From positions 52,289,131 to 52,353,130 of the forward strand of contig CM055268.1 in NCBI GenBank assembly GCA_029237695.1: a stretch of 64,000 bases of DNA, written 5' to 3'. A model generated the notes under the pieces. That model saw only the letters and a list, made by a program, of their open reading frames with translations, did no database searches and had not been told where the DNA came from. This document shows positions 33,307-44,800 of the stretch, piece by piece (within the stretch, counting starts at the first letter, position 1; every line of letters begins with the position of its first letter). This stretch comes from Conchocele bisecta (taxonomy: Eukaryota > Mollusca > Bivalvia > Lucinida > Thyasiridae). A program made the position numbers and the translations under genes.

Positions 33307-34786
33307 GTAACTGGACATAACGGACCCTGGACATAACGGACCCGGACATAACGGACCCGATTTTGTACGAAACGGACCCGATTTCTGGACATAACGGACC
33401 CGATTCCTGGACATAACGGACCCGATTCCTGGACATAACGGACCCCGTGTGGACATAACGGACCCCGTATAAAACCTATCAGAAATGCTATTTTTTTTAT
33501 TTATTTTTTGAAGTATACTTACAAGAAATTATTATTTTAATGTTATTTTATGTTTTAAACTCTCTAAATTTTACGGAAAAAAGTTGTTGGCAAAATTTCC
33601 GGGGGGCAATTGTGGAATTCGCACATCGCAATGGCTTCCGGGCTAATTAATCCCCTCCGGATATGGCCGGATATTGCCAGTGGACTAAACTGTGTTTGAC
33701 ACGTTCCAATCTGCAATATTCGGTTTAATCGCGTTACTTATAGAAAACAATTTAGCTTTCAAAAATGAATAACATTTTAGAAGTATTTTAATAAATTTAT
33801 TTTACTTCAATTTGTATAGAAACAGTAATAAAATACGATTAAAAGTTTAGCAAGAAAAATGCACAAACGCATAAAATGACAAGTTTGTAGTGCATTAGAA
33901 TCGTCTCATTTACTCACAAAAGCATAAAACCTTAAAACGGCAAGTTGGTTGTGTTTCATATGATAATCAAAATGTGCTTGATAAACGTATGTATGTTTGT
34001 ATATATGTGTGTATGTGTTCTGCTCGATTACTTATATTACCATCAAATGTGCTGGCTAAATGTATGTTTGTATATGTGCTCGAAAAATGAAGATCCTGAT
34101 CAGAATGCAAACCCGTCGTCCATAACAAGATCTACACTGTTCTGACACTTTTCCAACATAGCGACAATCACTTTAATACGGTGCGTAATTTAGTTATTTT
34201 GACATTTTGGTATAGACTAACATGCCATGTCTCTATATCATGTTTAACTTCTATTTTTCATTATCTGATTTTTTTCATTTATTATTTTCTTTGCTATAGA
34301 ACGGTAGTGAAAGCCATAGTGCTATGTCTAATTTTGGTAGTGCATTAGAATCGTCAAAATGAGACGATTCTAAAGCACTCCCAACTTGCAAGTTTTGGCA
34401 AAAACAAAATCTCCCATAAAGTTGATCACATTCCGCACACTTAAAAACATTAAGATCCTAATCAGAGTGGATGTATCTGCTTGTATGTATGTGCCTGGTA
34501 TTTATATTATTATTAAATTATAAACATAATTTTTTCCCCGATTTCTATTTTATTTCCCAATTAACATTTCCAACTTTCATTTTCCATTAGACCAATCAAT
34601 CAATATATAACAAAAATATATTAAAATAGTATTTCTTATAGCATTTCTGATAGGTTTTATGCGGGGTAAGTTATGTCCACACAGGGTCCGTTATGTCCAG
34701 GAATCGGGTCCGTTAGGTCCATAAATCGGGTCCGTTTCGTCCGAAATCGGGTCCGTTATGTCCAGGGTTCGTTATGTCCATAATTC
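33307..34786. mobile_element. Mutator-like non-autonomous element with 9-bp target duplication
   Basis: ATCCGGTGG at 33298-33306 is repeated exactly at 34787-34795. The ends are long inverted repeats (about 33307-33490 and 34636-34786) made of a ~22-bp minisatellite around GGACATAACGGACCCGATT, followed by ACCTATCAGAAATGCTA. Interior 1.1 kb has internal duplications (GTAGTGCATTAGAATCGTC at ~33888 and ~34338) and no transposase. Long TIRs with a 9-bp duplication fit Mutator-like elements; the family assignment is inferred. Confidence 0.8.
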
Positions 34787-34795
34787 ATCCGGTGG

Positions 34796-35140
34796 TGTTC
34801 CGAAACACATTGTGTTCCATTTCATATTGGTTGACAATACATGTGTTAGCAGTAATAGGCATAACGTCGGCTAACAGCGATAGTCGCATACATACCCGCG
34901 ACAGAATGGTCAATCTATTGAATATCATCTTGAAAAGTATACAGTGTTGTTGCTGTTGTTGTTGTATGTGTGTAATTCAGGCGCTTATTTTTCGCCTCAA
35001 TCTCTTTACTGTACAGTGTACAGCCGTACAGGTAGTAATTTTCATGGTGTATATCATACTGATTGCAGATTCGTTAGATGAACTACATACAATGTTTTTA
35101 CTAGCTTACTTACTGTTCCTACTGTTGCTAGACGTCTAGT
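34796..35140 (+). repeat. Repeat related (inverted) to 39228-39470
   Basis: CATACATACCCGCGACA, TCAATCTATTGAATATCATC and TTGAAAAGTATACAGTGTTG recur inverted at 39380-39470, with a GTTGTT stretch in both. The 121-codon frame at 34774-35139 is hydrophobic but its start lies inside the Mutator-like element, so I do not call it. Confidence 0.55.
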
Positions 35141-35179
35141 CTAGCCCCTTGACTTCTTTCAACGCAGTTGGACATTGGT

Positions 35180-36125
35180 TTCTTTTTACTGGCACTGAGT
35201 TGGTTGCGACGTGGTAACACGTAGTGTCGAATTTACTTGGATGGCTATGCCACCACTTGTTCAGTCTGCCTTTAAGCGCTTTCTATGAGGGTGATGTAAC
35301 AATATCGCCAGAAAGGTTGTTCCAGTTAACTACAATTATATTGATGAAGCTGTTGGCTCTCATATTCAAACGAGCTCTTTTTTAAACAGCTTTCGACTGT
35401 GGCCTCACGTTGTTGTGTATGTTGCTGTTTTGAGGAATCGGTTTCCTTCTAGTGTATCGATCCCTTCCATGATGTTATACACTTGGACTATTTCAGCTAT
35501 TTGTATTCGGTATTCCAATCATGGGATACCAAGGGATTTCAGTATTTTATTGTAGGGCAGAAATGAGATGGTGTAAATTACTCACTAATTTCGTGGCTCG
35601 CCGTTGTATATTTTCAATTGAAATTTTATTATTTTTATATTGTGGTGATCATACCGGTGATGCATATTCCAAATGGGGTATTACCAATGATTTGTATAGG
35701 TTTAAAACTATCGTTCTGTCTAAGAAGGTAAACGTTCTGCATATTATTCCTAAGTTTTTTGTTTTCTGTTGGTACTTTTTTGGCGACGTGTTAACTGAAG
35801 TTCAAGTTCGTGTCAATTATGACACCAATATCGTTTTAACTTTTAACTTTTGTTACTTCAGTCACTCCGCTGTCTGTGTGCACTTTATATGTTTGGCTGC
35901 TGGCACGGTCCTTTTTTTCCAATATGTAAATGCTTGCATTTTTTTGTGTTGAATCCCATTCACCACTTAGTAGTACATTTTCTGCTGAGTGTTGGTCTTG
36001 TTGGAGTTCTTAGTATCTGTTCTTTGTTGCTTACTTTGGATAACAGTTTGGAATCGTCTGCAAACAGCTTTATACATATTGTCATCATATCCGCTAAGTA
36101 ATTGATGAGAAATAAACGAGAGAAT
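35180..36125 (-). pseudogene. Third non-LTR reverse transcriptase relic
   Basis: On the minus strand, from 36125: LGPIL, then KLFADDSKLLSKVSNKEQIL (FADD motif, about 36080-36020), then CRTFTFLDRTIVLNLYKSLV and IPHLEYASPVWSPQYK, IENIQRRATKLVSNL (about 35760-35560), then NNLSGDIVTSPS and a C-terminus near 35190. Frames are broken by stops and indels, and the 5' part is missing. It is similar to the plus-strand relic at 6030-6990 (both have an xRTFTFLDxT/RSFTYLDKT block). Confidence 0.8.
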
Positions 36126-36159
36126 TGGTCCTAAGAGACTATACCTTGTGGAATGCGTG

Positions 36160-37340
36160 GATTGCGTGGCCGAATGGTACAGAGCGCTGTACTAAAGAAA
36201 ACGAGGCACCTTTGAAAACACAGAGGGCCAGAGAAGCGTGGATTTGTCACCGCATGAAAGCAGACCATCAGCGCAATGGGTGTGTGAAATATCAAGCAGT
36301 TCCATGCAAGGAAAAATACATTATAAGACACTCACCAGAGTTTCGAACGCACCAATGTATGTGACCTTGACCCTGTGCTTAATTAGCGGGGGCGGGACGA
36401 TCGTGGATTTTTCACAGTGCGGTAGAAGACCAGAGGAAATATCAAGCAGTGCGGAAGGTGACAATTTGAGCAATGCGTGTATAAAATATCAAGCAGATCC
36501 GTGCAAGGAAACATATATTATAAGGCATTTACCCGAGAGTTAAGGTTTCGAATGTACTAAGTACATGTATGTGACATTGACCCTGGGTTTTGCGGGTGAG
36601 GGACGACTGTGCATTTGTCACAGGGCGGTGTCCAGAGGACCATTAGAGCAATACGTGTGCAAATAGCAAGCAGACCCATGGCAGGAAACATAAATTATAA
36701 GACATTTACCCAAGCGTTAAGGTTTCGTATGCACCAAATACGTGACCTTGACCCTGTGCTTAGCGTGGGCTGGATTTGTCACAGCGCGGTAGAGGACCAT
36801 TAAAGCAATGCGTGTGTAAAATATCAAGCAGATCCAATCAAGGAAACAGACATTTACCCGAGCGATAAGGTTTCGAACGCATCAAGTATATGTGACATTG
36901 ACCCTGGGCTTAGCAGGGGCGGGACGATCGTGGATTTGTCACAAGGCGTTACAGGACCATTAAAGCAATGCGTGAGTGAAATATCAAGCAGATGAGTGAA
37001 AAAAGGAAACAAAAATTATAAGACATTTATCCTAGCTTAAATGGATTGTTAACAAAAAGTGAAAGTGAATGGGTTTAACGTCCCACCAACAGCTAGGGTC
37101 ATATGGAGACGGGACCACAGTTTAAAGTCTCATCCGACAGACTAGTGGGATGGAAATACTATGAAAGTATTGTTGATGCCCAAGGCGAGGTTTGAACCCA
37201 CAACCTCGATCCGGATTGGAAGTCCGGTGTTCTAACTCTTCGGCCACAACCCATCCCTATGGATTGTTTAAAGGCACCAAGTATGTGACCTTGACCCTGG
37301 GCTGAGCGGGGGCGGGACGATCGTGGATACAAAAGCACTG
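36160..37340 (+). repeat. Array B relative, ~6 units, interrupted by a SINE
   Basis: Units carry TTTACCCGAGAGTTAAGG, GTGACATTGACCCTGGG, GGCGGGACGATCGTGGATTT and GTGAAATATCAAGCAGATC. A SINE is inserted at 37051-37258. The 5' edge (about 36165) has GTGGCCGAATGGTACAGAGC, which looks like a tRNA A box but no complete tRNA is present. Confidence 0.75.
37051..37258 (-). mobile_element. tRNA-derived SINE with 10-bp target duplication
   Basis: The minus strand begins GGGATGGGTTGTGGCCGAAG, continues with an anticodon-arm-like GGACTTCCAATCCGG (anticodon TCC, Gly-like) and a B box GGGTTCAAACC. The body includes CGGATGAGACTTTAAACTG and TGGGACGTTAAACCCATTC. Target duplication ATGGATTGTT lies at 37041-37050 and 37259-37268. 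It is inserted in an array-B unit, so it is younger than that array. Confidence 0.88.
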
Positions 37341-37769
37341 TAGTCAATACTATTTCAGCTTCAATTTCTGCTGGTAGTAAACATCCAATGTATTCTTCAA
37401 ATGTAGCCACATGCTCTGTCCCATGTTAATATCGGAGCATATTCCGTACATATTCCGTACATTCCTCAGTTTTTACAGCATCAGTCAGTGCCCCTGAACA
37501 AATATCAGACGCTAGGCTGCCTACACTAACTGCGAGGGCAACAGCTACCAAATTACCACAACAGCAAGATACCTCAGAAACTAATCAAACTCATTCACGA
37601 AAATGGTGTCTACAATCAGGGAGTTAGGTGACTGTAGTATTCCTCCGCTGCAATCAACCAATTAAGGTAGTAGGTCATAGATAGATACACTCAGCTTCAA
37701 TGATAATTGCTTCATAAGAATGATGTGATATATGAATATAACATATGTAAATATTGTTACTGTATACTA
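37341..37769. other. No recognised feature
   Basis: No supported frame or repeat. Confidence 0.4.
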
Positions 37770-38040
37770 TATGGTTCATTGAGTTGCCATCTCCGCCATC
37801 TTTGTATTTACAAGCCATCGTACAGTTTCACCACTTCGTGAGTTTGACACATACAGAAAATAATATGACAGTAAACCAAATACAATTTGGTGCAATACAT
37901 AATAGACATAAATGACAACGGCAAGCTATAAATATTATGCCAGCAAACTATACAAAAGACGAGATATCTGAGCATTTCTCCCATCAATCTCAAAATAAAT
38001 TTTGATGTGTAAACTTTTCAATCAGATGCACATTCTATGT
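37770..38040 (+). repeat. Direct repeat, copy 2 (partner 31018-31290)
   Basis: See 31018-31290: the same order of CATTGAGTTGCCAT, ATACAATTTGGTGCAATAC and GATATCTGAGCATTTCT in the same orientation, 6.7 kb away. Homology ends abruptly on both sides. Confidence 0.65.
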
Positions 38041-39227
38041 TAGTGTACACATTACCCATAGGTAAAGCCATATTTACTCGCATAGTATCTGAGCAGACAC
38101 GAGTGACAATACACTCAGGTAACTGCTTACATGTCACTGGATTTGGTAGCTAATAACAGAGTACAGTAGTGGGTATATACGGTATGTGTTGTGTGGTTGG
38201 CCAGGTATAGCGATAACAGAAAACAGGCATATTTTACAGTTTGGTGTAATATAATGGATAGGAGTCCATTCTCCTGCATTTTCTACATGTGATTAGCTAC
38301 ATTATATTATACGTTCTACCTCACATTTTAAGTTCTTTGTCAAACGGCAGAACACGTGAAACTGGCTGATGGCTGAAACACACAAAGATGGCCGACTTGG
38401 CCACTCCATGTTCCGTATAGGATACAGTAACGAGGCAGTATTCACATATATTTATACATATGTTCTATCACATTTACGAAGCAATTACATTTGAATCAAA
38501 ACGATGATCATGTATAGAACGGGTCCTTAAGCCAGAACAAATTTCAAAACTATTATATACCAGCACTGTAATAATGATGAAGAAGTAAGAAAATGAATCA
38601 ACAATTGCAATCAGAGCAAGAAACTTCAGCTTTCTAATCTCTCCAGTCTCGAAAACTAAAATCGGACAAAACATTACTTTTCATCACCTGTATCCATTAA
38701 TCTTATTCTTTATCCGTTCTATGTATTAATTGCTGTTGCTAGGATGTTAAACCCTATAATGATAATGTCTCTTTCTTTTCAGTCTAAATGTTAAATGTCG
38801 ACATTAGAAGTAGACATGTTTTATGTCTATATATATGTCATTTTTAATGTGTTTTAAGATTTTAAAATGAGGTGTACACATAAATAAATTAAATACAAAA
38901 GTAAACACATCAATGGCCTTCCTGGTAAGAAATATGAAGCGATGCATATGTAACCAAGGATTGTGTTGGTATTTTGTATAGTATTTGTGTCTCTAATGTG
39001 ACAGACACTAGCAAATGTTTCAGAGTAGATCAAAGTAAAACTGAAGTTAGTTCTTCTACACAGTGGAACTATTTAGAAGAGCCGGTTCTGTGTACCCAGA
39101 CAGAAATCTATATTTCTCTCTCAGAGTCCCTCCATCCCCCTTCACATATGCCATTGACTGAATCTACATGTCGAGTGGGGTGGATTTTGTGCTTACTGCC
39201 AAAAAGAATAAAAGACTGAAGGCCAGT
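38041..39227. other. No gene recognised
   Basis: AT-rich; short frames only. No repeat identified. Confidence 0.4.
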
Positions 39228-39470
39228 TCAAACGATATTCCGGTTACAGATGTGTGCGATACTGTGATAAGGCATGCCACGATACACACTGGAGGTTACT
39301 GTTACTTTGACGGATCTCTCCGACCGAACATTTCCGGAAATCTCGGGTTTGCCGCGACAAATAAGCGCGGGAATGTCGGTACAACAACAACAACAATACA
39401 TCGTGTGCTCACTTTTCAAGATGATATTCGATAGATTGAGCATTATGTCACGGGTATGTATGATAGGATG
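39228..39470 (-). repeat. Repeat related (inverted) to 34796-35140
   Basis: Minus strand carries CATACATACCCGTGACAT, TCAATCTATCGAATATCATC and a GTTGTTGTT run as at 34860-34970. Frames encoded on either strand are not supported as genes. Confidence 0.5.
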
Positions 39471-39604
39471 ACTTTTAGAATAGTATATATGTGCCTGCCA
39501 TTGCTAAAACATGTGCCATACACTTCGTTGAGAGTCACACGTAGGGGAATCAAGCTGTTTGCAGGTGCCCGTTTTGTTTAGTAGAGAACCACCAATGCCA
39601 CCCT

Positions 39605-39785
39605 ACTGTCTATTCCACGTTTTCTTCCGACGAACTTTAAACAGTTTTGGCTATTAAACTTAAAAGATATTTAAATGTAAATATTTGTTCACCAATAACA
39701 AAAAAGTAACCCTCCCCAAACAATTTTGTTTGATGAAATTCCATCAATGATCAAATATTTATTTTATAGCGAAAAACAATTTTCC
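39605..39785 (+). repeat. Solo terminal repeat of the 58838-59892 element family
   Basis: TTCCACGTTTTCTTCCGACG, TTTTGGCTATTAAACTTAAA, ACCCTCCCC and TGATGAAATTCCATCA align with the left end of the element at 58838. No matching right end is visible nearby. Confidence 0.6.
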
Positions 39786-40195
39786 TAAGGAATTAGTAAT
39801 TGAGTATTTTTACTCCATCATATCTGAAGCAATTGGGTATTTCAATATTTTAATTGGGTAAAATAAAATCACACTACTGTTAAGTGTTTACACATCTACA
39901 GACAGCAATTATTGAATAGTTTTTGCTTCGAAATGAAAACATGTCTTGGCATTTCTTTAGAATTGTCTCCTTGGAGACCAGCTGTTGGAGACAATTCTAA
40001 TGAAATACCAAAATGTGTTTTCATGGAAAATAAGAAAAATATGCTATATTTGTGGTCTGTTTATTGTTTTCTGTAGCATGATAAAGGTACCACAAATTTG
40101 TTATTGCTTTTTTACACTCGCTACTTCTGATTTCAATTGGGTTTTTGGCAATTTTAATTGGGTATTTACGCAAATACGCAGCTTATCTCTCCAGA
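39786..40195 (+). repeat. ~400-bp repeat also inverted at 50758-51135
   Basis: GGAATTAGTAATTGAGTATT at the left and GGTATTTACGCAAATACGCA at the right bracket both copies. The centre has a palindrome (AGAATTGTCTCC ... GGAGACAATTCT at about 39960-40000). The second copy is in intron 3 of CLPP copy 2. Confidence 0.75.
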
Positions 40196-40219
40196 GATCT
40201 GGTGCAAGTTGCATCATTA

Positions 40220-40745
40220 TGACATAACTTTAATATTACTTAACGGATTGCTTCAATATTTAGACACTTGATCCATGTGTTCATTTGGAACAGCCTCATG
40301 CAACCATTAACATGACCTTGACCTTTTTTATCTTCACATGTTTGCGGAAACATTTAGCCATTTTTTGGGTAAAAAAATTTATACAAGTTTCTTCATCATT
40401 GTTTAACATTAATGTTACTTGATGTATTGCTTCAATGTTTGGACACTTGTTACATGTAAGCATTTGGAACACACGTATGCTGCCATTAACATGACCTTGA
40501 CCTTTTTACCTTCATATTTTTGCGGAAATACTTAGCCATTTTTTGCATCAAAAAGTTTGTACAACTGTCTTCATCATCGTATAACATATTATTACTTGAT
40601 GGATTGCTTCAATATTTGAACGCTTGATACATGTAAGCATTTGGAACACGCTCATGCCGTCATTAACATGACCTTGACCTTTTTGACCTTCACATGGTTG
40701 TGGAACCACTTGGCCATTTCTTTTGTCAAAAAGTTTCTAGACCTT
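40220..40745 (+). repeat. Tandem repeat, ~3 units of ~178 bp
   Basis: Units share TTAACATGACCTTGACCTTT, GGATTGCTTCAATATTT, CTTCATCATTG and AGCATTTGGAACA. Each unit again contains TGACCTTGACCTTT. Confidence 0.75.
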
Positions 40746-41560
40746 GACCTTTTTTCGTGTTTTAAGCACACATCCCTTTGACGATTTTTGGGATGCTTAC
40801 TTTAGCACATGCCCATGATCATGTTACAGTCAAATGCCTCGGGAGGCGCGACACCGCTTCCGTGGCGGAATTCTTGTAGATAGATAGATTAAATTTTATT
40901 TTTAAAGTGCAACCTGTTACATAATATAGCAATAATACAACGTTTGATTACTGAATAGCCAGCTTATGATGCACTGACATTTATATCACATATAAAGCAA
41001 GACAACTTAATACATACAACTAGTTGGTATGATGAAAGAAGTGTATAGTAACATATATGTATGGTTGTATGTACTACTATTATATAGATAATACGGTAAC
41101 TGTAAACCAGCTCTTAGCTGTCTAAAAAGTGTTGGTAAGCATATGCGTGTTAGGCCAATGTGTTATTATTTCCTACTTCAATACTAATACTTGAATGACT
41201 TCTGGGATCTGTACTGTCCTATATTACACTTCAGTCGGAGAGCTATTGGAATGTATGCAGGTAATTTGATATTACAGGTGTGTGTGCATTTTTATTGGTA
41301 GCATTATCTGCATAAAGACTTACTGATCCCATCCATATGGTTCATTTATGTAAGTAGCTATGGAATGTACCAGTATGCACATGGAAGCTGTTTTCTTTCC
41401 AATTTGTGTCCGCAACGGATACAGTAGTTTAAACAATTAATAAAAGATGGTTTTCCGATGGGGCAACTACTTGGAAAATTTACTTGCACTACTAGGATTT
41501 TTACTTGCCCCAGGCAACCAGGCTACTGTTAATGTCCAGCCCTGCCCCATGATTACACTT
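40746..41560. other. Upstream of CLPP copy 2; small duplication only
   Basis: ATTACAGGTGTGTGTGCAT and ACTTACTGATCCCATCCATA near 41270-41350 are repeated at 44905-44985. No gene. The ~90 bp before the exon (41560-41649) match the 5' flank of copy 1. Confidence 0.45.
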
Positions 41561-41649
41561 TGCACACACATGCTAAGTATTTAACAGAAATAAAACTGTA
41601 AACTGTTAATATTAATGATGTGAGAGTGTCCATTGTTCATCTATTTCAG

Positions 41650-41802
41650 ATGCTTGTGAAGAGTTGTGTCCGCTCACAGTGCATGCACAACAATGCTAAA
41701 TTGCTTAAATTGATACCCTTTGTGATGCCTCGTGGCGGCGATGGACGAAATGATATCTTCTCTGTATTGCTCGGGGAGAGGATCATATGTGTAATGGAAC
41801 CA
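41650..41802 (+). CDS. CLPP: CLPP copy 2, exon 1 as recognised
   Basis: 51 codons: [15 protein letters not shown] leader, then [18 protein letters not shown] and [13 protein letters not shown], donor GTGAGT. ATTTCAG directly precedes the ATG as in copy 1. Five residues differ from copy 1, all at positions 16-22 between leader and first strand. Confidence 0.85.
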
Positions 41803-44800
41803 GTGAGTATATATTTCCTGTGCTACATGTATGTATGTATGTACATGTAGAAGGAGGGGATGTTTTATATATAGACGATCTTACATGAGTGATGGTTTAA
41901 TACAGTGTTTATTAAACAAGTTTATTGATTTCATAAGAAACGAGGTGATATCCCTCTGTTCAAGGTCAATGTTAAAATACTTTTTTTGTTGCTGATATTT
42001 TGTTCCATGGAGTTATCCCCCCTTGTTTACTATGTATGCCTCGATGGGCGTATATTGTGGCATTCGGCACTCTTGTTGATTTTGCATTGTAGTTTTAGCT
42101 CATTAATACAGGCGATAGTCTGGGGGTATACACGAGCTTAGCCCCAGCTGGCTTCCTCTATTGATGAATCGAACATTAAAGGAGCATATATCAGGATTTT
42201 TTGAAGCAATTAAATACCATAAAAAAAAAACAACAAGTTTTCATCATGGCCCTGTGTAAAGTGGTTTAATTGAAGATATATGACGATACTAGGACCGCTG
42301 ATTGGCCCAGCTCAGTCTCAACCATTTAATATTTTACAGCACAGGCCTGGGAACTGCTGGCAGTGGGTCAGCAATTAGGTGGGGAAATATTTATAAAAAT
42401 ATATCAGTTTCTCCGGTAACAAGTGGGGAATGGGACAAATATTCATTGCTGCTGCACTTATAAATGTTTCATGTCAAATAGGCGCCAGATTCCTGATGAA
42501 TTCCCATTCAGCTACATGCAGAAGATTTCCTGGCCTTAAATGACCGTAGCTGTTGATAGGCCATTACATTAAACACCATGCAACAAACAAACTAAACATG
42601 CGGAAGACACTGCATAAACTCATTTTTGTCTCGTAAATTTGCAGCTATTACTTGACGAAAAACAAGTGTATGCAATAGCTCTAAGTAGAGCTGAGCACAG
42701 GTTGAAGTAACGGATCGAGGTCTATAAATACATTAAATATGCCTAAAAGCATCAATAAATGAAAACAAAATAAGCTAAAACCTTTTTTTTCCTCTATAAT
42801 TACATATGTTGCTTTTTTGCTGATTTTCTTTTCATTTTTGGATGCTTTTAGGCATATCTAATGTATATATAGACATCGGTCCGTTACTTCAACCTGTGGA
42901 GCTGAGTGGTATCTCATCAGGAAATATTTTCCGCCGGAGTGGAGTGCAGCACCAGTGATTGATGTTTGTCATTCCAGTGAATGTGTAATTGTTTGTGTTT
43001 GCAGATAGATGACAGCAATGCCAGTATTATTGTTGCTCAACTATTGTTCCTGGAATCACAAGACAACAAACAAGCGATAAACATGTACATCAATAGTCCA
43101 GGTACATGTTTGCACGGTCAGGCCACAGCCTTTATATCATGAACATGTACACTGATCTCGTGCTCAAAATCACGAAGGTCGATTGGTCGAGGCTGAGCTG
43201 TGCGTACGTATATGTGTACGTTTATCCGTCCGTATGTGCGTCCGATATTAAAGATTTTTGGTTAAAGTCTTTCCGTATACACGTACTATCAAAGCTTCGG
43301 CATAGGTGTTTATCATGTATGATCCATATTGTCATTTTACGCCCCACCTCTTCGGCCTCGGTGCCCAATGTCAAGGTCAAATTACTTTGAAATTTACCTT
43401 AACGTTTTTTTGGATTTAGTTTAATCGGCCATCTGGTCTCAATATGTATCCTTGTCTGCACAATAACTAGAGGTCGACTTGATGGATTGTAACCAAATTT
43501 GGTATACAGGACAGGTACATGTTTATCACGGCAAGACGAAGAACCCTATTGATTTCCAAAATTTTCTCATGACTTCTCTCCCATTTTTAATTTTCGCACT
43601 TTGTATCCTTGCCCTACGGAGCCTTATAAGGGACATGAGAAGAGAAAAAAATGTTCTGACAATTTGGATTATTTCGTTCTAACGCATTCCAATTCGTTCT
43701 AACGCATTCCAATTCGTTCTAACGATTTCAATTATTTCGTTCTAACGAATTCGAATTCGTTCCAACGCATTGCAATTCGTTCTAACGCATTCCAATTCGT
43801 TCTAATGCATTCCATTGCGTTCTAATGCATTCAAATTCGTTCTAACGATTTCGTTCTAACAAATTCGAAATCGTTCTAACGCATTCAATTATTGCGTTCT
43901 AACGCATTCAATTATTGCGTTCTAACGCATTCAAATTCGTTCTATTGATTTCAATTATTTCGTTCTAACGAATTCGAATTCGTTCTAACGCATTCCAATT
44001 CGTTCTCACGCATTGCATTATTGCGTTCTAACGCATTCAAAGTCGTTCTAACGATTTCAATTATTTCGTTCTAACGAATTCGAATTCGTTAGAACGAAAT
44101 AATTTAAATCGTTAGAACGAATTTGAATGCGTTAGAACGAACGAATTGCAATTCGTTCTAACGAATTCGAATTCGTTAGAACGCAATAATTTGAACGCAA
44201 TAATTTATTGCGTTAGAACAAATTGGAATGCGTTAGAATGAATTCGAATTCGTTAGAGCAAAATAATTGAAATCGTTAGAACGAATTTGAATGCGTTAGA
44301 ACGCAATAATGGAATGCGTTAGAACGAATTTGAATGCGTTAGAACACAATAATGGAATGCGTTAGAACGAATTGGATTGCGTTAGAACGATTAGAACGAA
44401 ATAATTGAATGCGTTAGAACGAATTGCAATGCGTTAGAACGAATTGCAATGCGTTAGAACGAATTGTGGGTTAGAACGAAATAATTGAATGTGTTAGAAC
44501 GAATTTGAATGTGTTAGAACAAATTGCAATTCGTTAGAACGAATTCGAATTCGTTAGAACGAAATAATTGAAATCGTTAGAACGAATTGGAATGCGTTAG
44601 AACGAATTGGAATGCGTTCTAACGAAATAATCCAATTTGTCAGAACATTTTTTTCTCTTCTCATGTCCCTTATAAGGCTCCGTGTTGCCCACTTGAATAA
44701 GTGAATTTTTTTCAAACAGTTTACTCTTCAGTTTGAAAATCAAGGATTATTTATAAATTGTTGTCACAATGTTAGTATGTTATACTGCCACGTTTGTAAA

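Noticed and set aside
34774..35139. 121-codon hydrophobic frame with poly-Cys stretch
   Set aside because: Starts inside the Mutator-like element, and poly-Cys comes from a GTT microsatellite; the segment is a repeat found inverted at 39228-39470.
36165..36240. Functional tRNA gene (GTGGCCGAATGGTACAGAGC)
   Set aside because: Only an A-box-like word; no anticodon arm, T arm or acceptor pairing could be built.
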